Below are positions 31,338 through 38,702 of a DNA stretch of 48,010 nt, piece by piece. Made by a program: the position numbers and the translations under genes. The notes under the pieces were generated by a model. The model had not been told where the DNA came from. It saw only the letters and a list, made by a program, of their open reading frames with translations, and did no database searches. Position 1 is the first letter of the stretch. The number at the start of each line of letters is the position of its first letter. Source of the stretch: Caldilineales bacterium (GTDB taxonomy: Bacteria > Chloroflexota > Anaerolineae > JAAEKA01); NCBI GenBank assembly GCA_025055015.1, contig JANWYQ010000147.1, positions 1 to 48,010 on the forward strand. The letters are read 5' to 3'.

Positions 31338-32249
31338 ATGGGCAGCTCAGCCAACGGGCATCGCAGCGAGGCAATGGCGCTCAAGGCGCTGCAGCCCTCC
31401 CCGGAGGAGCAGTGGCGCCATCTGCGGTCATATCTGGACCTCAACCGGGACGACCTGGCGGCCATGGCGGAGACGGTGGAGATCCTGATGCGCCGCGGGC
31501 CGGAGTTCGTGGTGGCCACCTACGACTACTTGCTGAACTTCAAGGAGACGGCGGAGATCCTGGGGTGGGAGAGGGGGGCTGACCCTGACCACCTGGCCGA
31601 GCGCCGACGCTTCTTCACCATCTGGCTGGCCCGCACCATCGGCCTCGACCTCAGCGACGACCTGGCGCGCTACCTGTTCCGCGCCGGCAAATACCACGCC
31701 GGGCACGGCCCGCGGCGCATCCACGTGCCGGAGCTCTACGTCACCGGCGCAGTCAGCCTGGCCCAGGCCAGCTTTGCGCGCTACATCGCCGAGGAGATCA
31801 AGGACGCCCGCCTGGTGGCGCGAGCGCTGACCGGCTGGAACAAGCTGCTCACCATGCACGGCCACCTGATGTCAGCGGGCTACCACGCAGCCCGCGACCT
31901 GGAGAGCGGCGACTTCGCCGTGCCGGTCAGCCTTTTCGGCCGGCTGCGCACGCTGGTGGGCGCGGACGAGGTGGTGGTGCACGTGGACGCCGGCGCGCGA
32001 GCGGAGCACCTGCTGCGCAAGTTCTTCAACTACTTCCCCGACACGCGGCAGGAGGTGTTCGACAAGGCCTGGGTAGACGACTACCGCCTGGACGAGCAAG
32101 GGGTCCCCTGGGTGCGCGTGGAGCCCATCTATCGGCCCCGCCGCGACTGGAACATTCGGCTCAACGGCCGCAACCTGGAGTACCTGGGCGGCTTGGCCGT
32201 TCCCGTCAAGCCGGGGGATCGCCTGAGCATCTTCCCGCCGGGGAGATAA
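31338..32249 (+). CDS. Protoglobin-like domain fused to a MoaD-like beta-grasp domain
   Basis: Predicted 303 residues. Residues about 25-190 resemble the protoglobin/globin-sensor fold: FVVATYDYLLNFKETAEIL (B-C region) and YLFRAGKYHAGHGPRRIHVPELYVTGAVSL, where H120 is the probable haem-ligand His. Residues about 194-303 match the MoaD-like protein two genes upstream: VPVSLFGRLRTLVGADEVVVHVDAGARAEHLL, a short insert, then RLNGRNLEYLGGLAVPVKPGDRLSIFPPGR. The tail ends in PPGR and lacks Gly-Gly, so it cannot be thiocarboxylated as MoaD is. AGGAGG sits 5 nt before the ATG. The partner is probably the same enzyme or factor that MoaD contacts, with the globin sensing O2, NO or CO (inference). Confidence 0.8.
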   Translation: MGSSANGHRSEAMALKALQPSPEEQWRHLRSYLDLNRDDLAAMAETVEILMRRGPEFVVATYDYLLNFKETAEILGWERGADPDHLAERRRFFTIWLARTIGLDLSDDLARYLFRAGKYHAGHGPRRIHVPELYVTGAVSLAQASFARYIAEEIKDARLVARALTGWNKLLTMHGHLMSAGYHAARDLESGDFAVPVSLFGRLRTLVGADEVVVHVDAGARAEHLLRKFFNYFPDTRQEVFDKAWVDDYRLDEQGVPWVRVEPIYRPRRDWNIRLNGRNLEYLGGLAVPVKPGDRLSIFPPGR

Positions 32250-32288
32250 AAAAAGATGGCAACTTGGGCTTCGGCCCAAGTTGCCATC
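32248..32288 (-). terminator. Terminator of the AOR gene (shared with the globin operon)
   Basis: A perfect 15-bp stem (GATGGCAACTTGGGC / GCCCAAGTTGCCATC) is closed by a TTCG loop, with seven T on the minus strand directly after it. It lies between two convergent stop codons; the plus-strand side has only a weak T-tract. Confidence 0.9.
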
Positions 32289-32311
32289 TCGGTTGGTTCA
32301 GCCGGGGGAGG

Positions 32312-34129
32312 CTAGATGATCTCCAGCTCCTTCAGCTTCGACTCGGGCACCACGCCGTCCACCCAGCCGCGCACCCGGTAGTACTCCTCCTTCATCAGGT
32401 CCAGCTCGCAGACGTGGCCCTCAGAGCCGGGCATGGTGGAGGGCTCCTTCAGGAAACGCTCGGGCAGGGTGTCGTCCTTGCCGGTGAAGCCGCACAGGTT
32501 GTTGTAGTAGCGCTCCAAGTTGTAGATGCGCTCGCCGATCTTGAGCACGTCGTCGGCGGTGATCTGGCGGCCGGTCATGGCGCTGTACTGCAGGGCGTAC
32601 TCCTCGGCGCCCTCGGCGAAGGCGGAGAACTTGCACAGGTCGAGGCTGTCGGAGAAGGCGTGGATGTCCTGGAGCAGCTTGAGCAGCTCGCCCTTGCCCT
32701 TCCAGGCCAGCGGGTCGGTCTTCAAGGGGATCAGGCCCAGCTCGCTGGCGGGGGTGTAGCCGCGCAGGTGGCAGGCGCCGCGGTTGCTGGTGGCGTAGGC
32801 GATGCCCATGCCCTTGAGGCCGCGCGGGTCGTAGGCCGGGACGCCCTGGCCCTTGACGTGCATGCCCAGCTCGGGATGGCCCAGCTTGGCCGCGGCCTTG
32901 CCCGTGCCCTCGGCCAGGATGTCGCCGACACCCTCGCGGAAGGCGATCTTGCGCGCCACCTCCACCATGCCGTGGGCGTCGCCCCAGGCCAGGCCGGAGC
33001 CGTTGGCGTAGCCGCGCTCGCTGTACTCCATGTACAGGGAGATCACGTCGCCCAGCTCGATGGCGTCGTAGCCCCAGTCGTTGGCCCGATCAATCAGGTA
33101 GGCGATGGAGGCCGCGTCGCTGTTGCCGCAGTTGGCGCCCAGGGACCACGCCGGCTCGTACTCGAAGCTCTCCATGTGGACGGCGAAGGGTCCCTCCTTG
33201 ATGTGTACCTCCTTCTTGCAGGCCACCGGGCAGGCGTGGCAGGTGGGGTCGTCCACTAGGATGTGCTCCTTCACCCACTCGCCGCTGATCAGCTCGGCGC
33301 GTTCGCCGAAGCTGGTCACCTTGCTGTTGAAGGAGGGCAGGGCGCCCATGTTGCTGGTGATGTTCATCAGCACGTTGGTGCCGTAGACGGAGAGGCCGCC
33401 CTTGCGGGGGGAGGTGACATTGGCCTCGTCCATGATGGTGGCCAGGGCGCGCTGATGGGCGGACTTCCAGGCCTCCTTGTCCTTGGGCCGCGGGCGATCG
33501 GCGTGCTTGCCGCGGATCACCACGGCCTTGAGCAGCTTGCTGCCGCCCACGCAGCCGGTGCCGCCGCGGCCCGAGGCGCGATCGTCCTCGTTGACCCAGC
33601 AGGCGAACTTCACCAGGTTCTCGCCGGCCTGGCCAATGGCGATGACGCTCAAGTTCTTCTCGTCGCCGTAGCGCTCCTGCAGGATCTTAATGGTCTCGTG
33701 GATGCCCTTGCCCCACAGGTCGCTGGCGTCGTGGAGGGTCACCTGGCCGTTCTCCACGTAGGCATAGACCGGCTTCTCGGCCTTGCCCTTGAACACCAGG
33801 CCGTCGAAGCCGGCCCACTTGAGCCGCGCCGCGGACCAACCGCCGTGGTGCGAGTCGGTGACGGTGCCGGTGAGGGGGGACTTGGTGACGATGGCCATGC
33901 GGCCGCTCATGTTGGCGTCGGTGCCGGTCAACGGTCCGTTCATGAAGCAGAGGATGTTGTCCGGCGAGAGGGGGTCCACCTGCGGGCCGTTGTCGAAGAC
34001 ATACTTCACGCCCAGGCCGCGCGCGCCGACGTACTTCAGCGCATCCTCCTCGGCGATCGGCTTGTATTCCACTGTGCCCGTGGTGAGGTCAATCCAGGCT
34101 ACGCGATTGGCATATCCACCGAGATCCAT
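32312..34129 (-). CDS. aor: Tungsten-type aldehyde:ferredoxin oxidoreductase
   Basis: Predicted 605 residues, normal for the AOR family. It oxidises aldehydes to acids (or the reverse) with ferredoxin, using a bis-tungstopterin centre and one [4Fe-4S] cluster. The cluster ligands are C297, C300 and C304 (CHACPVAC) and C499 (LDLCKF). The pterin-binding DPRGLKGMGIAYATSNRG motif and the N-terminal VGARGLGVKYVFD and HHGGWSAARLKWAGFDGLV blocks are present. Substrate class (AOR, FOR, GOR or others) cannot be decided. AGGAGG precedes the ATG. The long leader carries a Cys-rich reading frame and a terminator-like hairpin, and the convergent operon encodes a matching MoaD. Confidence 0.95.
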   Translation of the reverse strand: MDLGGYANRVAWIDLTTGTVEYKPIAEEDALKYVGARGLGVKYVFDNGPQVDPLSPDNILCFMNGPLTGTDANMSGRMAIVTKSPLTGTVTDSHHGGWSAARLKWAGFDGLVFKGKAEKPVYAYVENGQVTLHDASDLWGKGIHETIKILQERYGDEKNLSVIAIGQAGENLVKFACWVNEDDRASGRGGTGCVGGSKLLKAVVIRGKHADRPRPKDKEAWKSAHQRALATIMDEANVTSPRKGGLSVYGTNVLMNITSNMGALPSFNSKVTSFGERAELISGEWVKEHILVDDPTCHACPVACKKEVHIKEGPFAVHMESFEYEPAWSLGANCGNSDAASIAYLIDRANDWGYDAIELGDVISLYMEYSERGYANGSGLAWGDAHGMVEVARKIAFREGVGDILAEGTGKAAAKLGHPELGMHVKGQGVPAYDPRGLKGMGIAYATSNRGACHLRGYTPASELGLIPLKTDPLAWKGKGELLKLLQDIHAFSDSLDLCKFSAFAEGAEEYALQYSAMTGRQITADDVLKIGERIYNLERYYNNLCGFTGKDDTLPERFLKEPSTMPGSEGHVCELDLMKEEYYRVRGWVDGVVPESKLKELEII

Positions 34130-34247
34130 AGAGCACCTCCTGAACTAGGTTGTGGAAACGACACGATAACGGCAGCTCCGGCGTGGGGGGAGAGAGGAGC
34201 CGGCGCCGCCGGAGAACGACCGAGAGACCGAAAAGACGCCGAGGGAT

Positions 34248-34289
34248 AAAACAGTAAGCCGCTGTGTACGGGCTACACAGCGGCTTACT
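34248..34289 (-). terminator. Terminator-like hairpin inside the AOR leader
   Basis: A perfect 16-bp stem (AGTAAGCCGCTGTGTA / TACACAGCGGCTTACT) has a 5-nt loop and is followed on the minus strand by GTTTTATC. It lies between the AOR promoter and the AOR gene, so it would act as an attenuator. It overlaps the stop codon of the Cys-rich frame. Confidence 0.7.
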
Positions 34290-34356
34290 TACTCCAAGGT
34301 TGGCAGCGGGGCGCTGCACCACAACAGCCGAGTTGTCTACAGCAGACGGGCTTCAT
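34285..34356 (-). CDS. Cysteine-rich leader ORF upstream of AOR (candidate)
   Basis: A 23-codon frame starts at an ATG 51 nt into the predicted AOR transcript. It encodes five cysteines: two Cys-Cys pairs (PVCCRQLGCCG) and one more (PRCQPW). Its TAA stop lies within the first bases of the terminator hairpin, so a ribosome that finishes translation would cover the hairpin's 5' arm. The ribosome binding site is weak (GGCG only). It could be an attenuation leader peptide, or a small Cys-rich peptide that matters itself. Short size means chance cannot be excluded. Confidence 0.45.
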   Translation of the reverse strand: MKPVCCRQLGCCGAAPRCQPWSK

Positions 34357-34413
34357 CGCCGACAAGGCGCAACGCTGGAGGATCAATGGGAAACCAAACC
34401 GCGGACTAGCGCT

Positions 34414-34442
34414 ATTATACTCCACTCCCCGCAAACGCGCAA
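34414..34442 (-). promoter_or_regulatory. Promoter of the AOR transcript
   Basis: On the minus strand TTGCGC, 17 nt, TATAAT. The perfect -10 box and spacing make this the clear promoter for the AOR leader. Confidence 0.75.
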
Positions 34443-34520
34443 ACCACCGTTCCTCAGGAAAGGCATGGATGTCCGCCACCGCGGGTTGGCTCGGGCGAGC
34501 GCGCACGCCGCATCCGCCAC

Positions 34521-36083
34521 CTAGTCCTCCTCCTCGTCCTCTTGTTCGAAGAGCTCGGCCACCAGCTCGGCCGTCTCCGCAGCTGTAAACTCGGCCAGGG
34601 CCGCGCCGACCTGGGCCCGCAGCGCCTCCCGCTGGTCATCCAGCTTGCCGATCAACACGCCGACGGCCAACAGGGTGTTGCGGCCGTTGACGCCGTCTAG
34701 GGGCAAGTCCTGGGCCACCTGCTGCAGGTAGGCTTCCTGGACGGTCAGGTCGTTGATGTCGCCCAGGATGTCCTGCAGCTGCTTCAAGTGGTCCACCAGG
34801 TTGTGCACCTTCTTGGCGGGGAAGAGGCTGGCAAAGACCTCCAGCAGGTAGCGCAGCTTCTTCCCTTCGATGCGCAGGGCGTGCAGAGTCTGCGGGCTGG
34901 CGTCGCGGGCCAGCTTGGCGGCCTGTTTGGCCATGCCGCGATAGCGCTTGAGCAACCGCTGCCGGGCTAGCACCCCGATGGGCAGCAATCTGTGGGTCGC
35001 CTGGGGATGGTCCGGGGAGGGCTGGTCAAGAAACGCCTGCCACTCCGCCATCAGGCGAGCGTGCTCCGGCGAGGTCAAGGCCGACACGACGGCCGCCAAC
35101 GCCTCGCTGCGCAGGCTGCGCAGATGGTCGAACAGCGGGGCGATGGCCGGCCGCAGGTGAGCCGGCAAGAGCCGAGTGTAGTCCTTCTGCCGCGCCAGGT
35201 ACACGTCCAGGTCGCGCAGCGCGTTGGTCTGCTCGCCCAGCTCGGCGAAGGCCTGGCGAAAACGCTGCACCTCGTCCGGCGGGAAGATATGCTTCATCTG
35301 GGCCAGCAGCGAGCGCGTGCGGCGCAGCGCCACCCGGTAGTCGTGCAGGAACTCGATGTCCACGTCCTCCACGACATAGGGCTCGTTGAGCTGCATAGTG
35401 CGCAGCAGCTCGCGCAAGACCAGGCGCACCGCGTCGGCAGCAGGCATGTCCGGGTCGAGGTCCAGCGCCAGCTGCGTCGAATAGCTGCCAGGCCGCTGGC
35501 CCGCCCACTCCAGGACACGCGCGTAGAGCTGGTCGTCCTCTAAGTCCTTGACCCGCTCCAGCCCAAGGTTCCCCAGCGCTGCGACCAAGCGGCGCCGCAG
35601 GGCAACGCTGCCGGACGAGCTCCACACCCAGAGCTGGCGCGCAACAGCCTGGTCGTCTGGGCCCTGGGTGTGGCGGGCTTCGAGCAGGGCCATCTCCGCC
35701 AGCGAGCTCTGGCTGCCGTCCAACACGCGGTAGCGGACGTCGGTGTAGTCGGCTGCGGCCATCGGCAACAGGGCGCGCACACCCGCCACGGGCTTGAGCC
35801 GCTTGCGCAGCTCGCCCTTCGGCAGCTGCGCGACGAAGCGCGGGGCCAGCGACCCCGGCTCTTGGGCCGCCTCTTCGCCGCCGAGGGAGCACAGGGTCAG
35901 GCCGCTGGCCAGCTGATAGAGGGCCAGTCCCTCGCGAAACAGTCGCCAATCAAACGTGTCGAGGACGGTCAGGCGCCCAGAGATTGCCTCTATGCGTTGG
36001 ACCGTTGCGCTCTGACTTCCCACCGTCAAGCTCGGCGGGACCTCCCATCCTGCCGGCAGGTTGAAGCGCACACAGCTAGCCAC
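34521..36083 (-). CDS. CHAD domain protein with CYTH-like N-terminal region
   Basis: Predicted 520 residues. The C-terminal part (about 215-500) is a CHAD helical domain with the conserved His/Arg/Lys pattern: VDIEFLHDYRVALRRTRSLLAQMKHIFP and LHALRIEGKKLRYLLEVF. CHAD domains bind polyphosphate and often pair with CYTH phosphatase domains. The N-terminal 200 residues resemble a degenerate CYTH domain (LDTFDWRLFREGLALYQ), but the ExExK motif is not seen. The last residues are an acidic tail (EQEDEEED). The GTG start at 36083 lies 21 nt after the HIT gene stop, with GGGAGGAG upstream. It is last in the mtaB-HIT-CHAD operon. Confidence 0.82.
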   Translation of the reverse strand: MASCVRFNLPAGWEVPPSLTVGSQSATVQRIEAISGRLTVLDTFDWRLFREGLALYQLASGLTLCSLGGEEAAQEPGSLAPRFVAQLPKGELRKRLKPVAGVRALLPMAAADYTDVRYRVLDGSQSSLAEMALLEARHTQGPDDQAVARQLWVWSSSGSVALRRRLVAALGNLGLERVKDLEDDQLYARVLEWAGQRPGSYSTQLALDLDPDMPAADAVRLVLRELLRTMQLNEPYVVEDVDIEFLHDYRVALRRTRSLLAQMKHIFPPDEVQRFRQAFAELGEQTNALRDLDVYLARQKDYTRLLPAHLRPAIAPLFDHLRSLRSEALAAVVSALTSPEHARLMAEWQAFLDQPSPDHPQATHRLLPIGVLARQRLLKRYRGMAKQAAKLARDASPQTLHALRIEGKKLRYLLEVFASLFPAKKVHNLVDHLKQLQDILGDINDLTVQEAYLQQVAQDLPLDGVNGRNTLLAVGVLIGKLDDQREALRAQVGAALAEFTAAETAELVAELFEQEDEEED

Positions 36084-36104
36084 GATGTCGCTGCTCCTCC
36101 CTGG

Positions 36105-36452
36105 TCATCCCGGAGGCCATCCCATGCGCCTGCCTCCCAGGACGTGGAGATGCAGGTGGTAGACCGCCAACCCGCCGTCGCGGCCCACGTTCAGCACCAG
36201 CCGGTAGCCGCTGCGGTCTATGCCGGTCAGCGCAGCTACCTTGGGGGCCACCGCCACGATCCGCCCCAGGACCCCCTCGTCCTCCGGCTGCGCCGCCGCC
36301 AACGACTCGATGTGGCGGGCCGGCACGATGAGCACATGCACCGGCGCCTGGGGATGCGCGTCGTGGAACGCCACCACCTGGTCGTCTCGGTAGACGATCT
36401 TGGCCGGGATGTCGCCGTTGACGATGCGGCAGAAGACGCAATCGCTCGCCAT
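36105..36452 (-). CDS. HIT family nucleotide-binding hydrolase
   Basis: Predicted 115 residues, typical of the HINT branch. The zinc-site start DCVFCRIVNGDIPAKIVYRDD and the histidine triad H99-L-H101-L-H103 (YHLHLHVLGGRR) are both present. HINT proteins hydrolyse nucleoside phosphoramidates and AMP-lysine conjugates. It lies 15 nt after mtaB and 21 nt before the CHAD gene. Confidence 0.95.
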   Translation of the reverse strand: MASDCVFCRIVNGDIPAKIVYRDDQVVAFHDAHPQAPVHVLIVPARHIESLAAAQPEDEGVLGRIVAVAPKVAALTGIDRSGYRLVLNVGRDGGLAVYHLHLHVLGGRRMGWPPG

Positions 36453-36467
36453 GGGGATGCCTCCGTG

Positions 36468-37763
36468 TTATTCTGCCCGAAGCTCAGCGCGGATGCTGCC
36501 CGCCTCTAGGGCTAGCAGCCGCGCCGGCGTGATGCGGTTGGCCAGGTCGAGATGGGGCGGGGCCGTCGTGTGCACCCGCAGGTAGTTGTCGGTCAGCCCC
36601 TGCCAGACCGGCCCGGCGCCGTTGGCCGGCTCCACCTGCTCCCACAGCACCGGCCGCACCTGGCCGAGGAACGCCCGGCGCACCTCCTCGCCCGTAGCCG
36701 CAGCCACCGTCTCCACCGCATCCACCCGCCGTCGCCGCTCTTCCACCGGCACCTGGTCCGGGAAGCGGGCTGCTGCCGTGCCGGCCCGGGGGGAGTAGGG
36801 GAAGACGTGGACGTGAGCAAAGCGCATCTCGCGGATGAACTCCAGGGTAGCGTCGAGGTCGGCCGTCGTCTCGCCGGGGAAGCCAACGATGATGTCGGTG
36901 GTCAGCACCAGGTCGGGGATGCGCGCCCGGGCCTCGGCCGCCAGGCGGCGGAAGTCGTCGCTGCGGTTGCGCCTTGCCATGCGCCGCAGCACCGCGTCGC
37001 TGCCGGACTGCGCCGGCAGGTGTAGGTGCGGGCACAGGCGCCCCCCGCTCTGCGGCCACAGGTCGAAGAACGGCGGCGACAGGTCCCACGGCTCCAGCGA
37101 GCTCAGCCGCAGCCGGGGGAGGCTGGTTCCCTCCAGCAAGGCAGCCACGAGCTGGTGGAGGCTGGCGCCCAGGTCGCGGCCATAGCCGCCCAGGTGGACG
37201 CCGGTCAACACGGCCTCCTGGTATCCCTCCGCCTCCAGGCGGCGGATCTCGGCGACGATGTCGGCGATGGGGCGGCTGCGCTCCTCCCCCCGCGCCACGG
37301 TGACGATGCAGAAAGTGCAGCGGTTGTTGCAGCCGTCCTGCACCTTGACGAAGGCGCGCGTGCGAGTCGGCGCCTGGGGTGGGGCCTCCGGGGCCAGGCG
37401 GCGCCACTGCTCGCCGTCCAGCTCGGCCGACCAGGGCTCCAACAGCTCGGCTAGCTGCTCCTTGCGCCGGTTCTCCACCACCAACCGGACGTTGGGCAGC
37501 CCGCCCACCTCGGCCGGCGCGAGGGTAGCGTAGCAGCCGGTGATGGCGAGGCGCGCCGACGGGTTGGCCCGGGCCAGGCGCCGCGCGGTTTGACGGGACT
37601 TGCGCGCTGCCTCCGCCGTCACAGCGCAGGTGTTGAGCACGCAGACATCCGCCTGCTCCGGCGTGCCTACCACCTGGTGGCCCGCAGCGGCCAGCTGGCG
37701 GCCCAAGGCCTCCATCTCGCTGTAGTTGAGGCGACAACCGAGGGTTTCCAAAAAGACCTTCAT
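36468..37763 (-). CDS. mtaB: tRNA N6-threonylcarbamoyladenosine methylthiotransferase
   Basis: Predicted 431 residues. It adds a methylthio group to t6A37 of tRNAs reading ANN codons. The N-terminal UPF0004 domain holds cluster ligands C10 (TLGCRLNYSE), C46 (NTCAVT) and C77 (TGCYA). The radical-SAM CxxxCxxC motif is C145-C149-C152 (GCNNRCTFC), and a C-terminal TRAM-like region follows. The TLGCRLNYSE start and VNTCxVT variant favour MtaB over MiaB or RimO. The ATG lies 10 nt after the -10 box, so its leader is nearly absent. It is first in the operon with HIT and CHAD. Confidence 0.92.
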   Translation of the reverse strand: MKVFLETLGCRLNYSEMEALGRQLAAAGHQVVGTPEQADVCVLNTCAVTAEAARKSRQTARRLARANPSARLAITGCYATLAPAEVGGLPNVRLVVENRRKEQLAELLEPWSAELDGEQWRRLAPEAPPQAPTRTRAFVKVQDGCNNRCTFCIVTVARGEERSRPIADIVAEIRRLEAEGYQEAVLTGVHLGGYGRDLGASLHQLVAALLEGTSLPRLRLSSLEPWDLSPPFFDLWPQSGGRLCPHLHLPAQSGSDAVLRRMARRNRSDDFRRLAAEARARIPDLVLTTDIIVGFPGETTADLDATLEFIREMRFAHVHVFPYSPRAGTAAARFPDQVPVEERRRRVDAVETVAAATGEEVRRAFLGQVRPVLWEQVEPANGAGPVWQGLTDNYLRVHTTAPPHLDLANRITPARLLALEAGSIRAELRAE

Positions 37764-37773
37764 AGGCTACAAT

Positions 37774-37803
37774 AGGATAGCACGTCGTTCCCCTCCCTGT
37801 CAA
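37774..37803 (-). promoter_or_regulatory. Promoter giving a probable leaderless mtaB mRNA
   Basis: On the minus strand TTGACA, 18 nt, TATCCT. The ATG follows after 10 nt, predicting a leader of about 4 nt and no Shine-Dalgarno. Confidence 0.65.
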
Positions 37804-37849
37804 ACAACACCCGCAGCACGATGCCGCAGTTCGGTATCACTTTGCGTTC

Positions 37850-38608
37850 ATGTCTATGCCGAGAAAGCGCTCCGCCGCCAAGCGACGCAAACCGTCGAGC
37901 CGGCAGTCGGGATCGGGCCGCCGGACGGGGCTCCATCGCCTAGAGCGAAGCCTGTTCGCCCTGGTGTTGATGCTGCTGGTGGCTACCGTCGCCGTCACTC
38001 GGCTGACTGGCAGTCGAAGCCTGGCAGCCCGCCTGGAGGAGGCCTGGCAGAACCGCCCCCGGCCGGTGGCAGCCGCCGAAGGCCGACGGGTAGGGTTGAT
38101 CGCCGGCCACAAGGGCTACGACTCTGGGGCCGTCTGTCCCAACGGCGTGGTGGAGCAGGAGGTCGTCCAGCGCATCGCCGAGCTGGCGGCCGAACGCCTG
38201 CGGCGGGCCGGCGCTGCGGTAGAGTTGTTGGACGAGTACGACGCCCGACTGAACGGCTACCGCGCGGACGTGTTGGTCTCCATCCACGCGGACTCGTGCA
38301 TCGAGCGCAGCGGGTTCAAGGCAGCGCGCTGGGCCGACAGCCCTCGGCCCGCTCCCGGCGACCGGCTGTTGGCGTGCCTAGTCCAGGCCTACGGCGAGGC
38401 CACGGCCCTGGCCTTCGACCACCACAGCATCACCGAGGACATGACGGCCTACCACGCCTTCCGCCGCGTTGCGGCCGAGACCCCTGCGGCTATCGTGGAG
38501 GTGGGCTTTCTGGGGGGCGACCAGGTGCTATTGACCCAGCAGCCCGAACGGCCGGCTCGTGGCATTGCCAACGGCATCCTGTGCTTCCTCGAAGGGCCAA
38601 CGGAGTAG
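37850..38608 (+). CDS. N-acetylmuramoyl-L-alanine amidase (Amidase_3)
   Basis: Predicted 252 residues. A very basic N-terminus (PRKRSAAKRRKPSSR) and one membrane segment (about 34-50, LFALVLMLLVATVAVTRL) anchor the enzyme. The Amidase_3 domain has zinc ligands in LIAGHKG, the Glu in VVEQEVVQ, and LVSIHADS, plus the catalytic Glu in AAIVEVGFLGG. It cleaves the amide between MurNAc and the stem peptide. The ATG at 37850 has no obvious ribosome binding site; another ATG lies two codons later. Divergent from mtaB. Confidence 0.88.
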   Translation: MSMPRKRSAAKRRKPSSRQSGSGRRTGLHRLERSLFALVLMLLVATVAVTRLTGSRSLAARLEEAWQNRPRPVAAAEGRRVGLIAGHKGYDSGAVCPNGVVEQEVVQRIAELAAERLRRAGAAVELLDEYDARLNGYRADVLVSIHADSCIERSGFKAARWADSPRPAPGDRLLACLVQAYGEATALAFDHHSITEDMTAYHAFRRVAAETPAAIVEVGFLGGDQVLLTQQPERPARGIANGILCFLEGPTE

Positions 38609-38702
38609 CGACAGAGGGGTGCGTATCTGTCCTCTGGGTTCCCCGTCTTGATCGGTAGAGCACGCACCGAGTTGGTTTGTTTGAAGAAGGAGGAAGAGAG
38701 CT

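Larger units (their letters stand above)
34130..34407 (-). promoter_or_regulatory. AOR mRNA leader with possible attenuator
   Basis: The predicted transcript starts near 34407 and runs 278 nt to the AOR ATG. In order it has a 51-nt stretch, a Cys-rich 23-codon frame, a 16-bp hairpin with a short U-tract, then about 115 nt of C/T-rich RNA and the Shine-Dalgarno. I compared it by memory with the Moco/Tuco riboswitch and could not establish a match. Translation-linked attenuation is the best reading, but is unproven. The part upstream of the promoter (34443-34520) holds nothing I can identify. Confidence 0.5.

Noticed and set aside
34290..34407. Moco/Tuco riboswitch in the AOR leader
   Set aside because: Position would fit, but I could not match the conserved core from memory; a covariance-model search would decide. 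The Cys-rich frame plus hairpin explains the visible structure better.
34443..34520. Extension of the Cys-rich frame upstream to 34506
   Set aside because: The open frame continues upstream, but that part lies before the promoter and would not be in the transcript.
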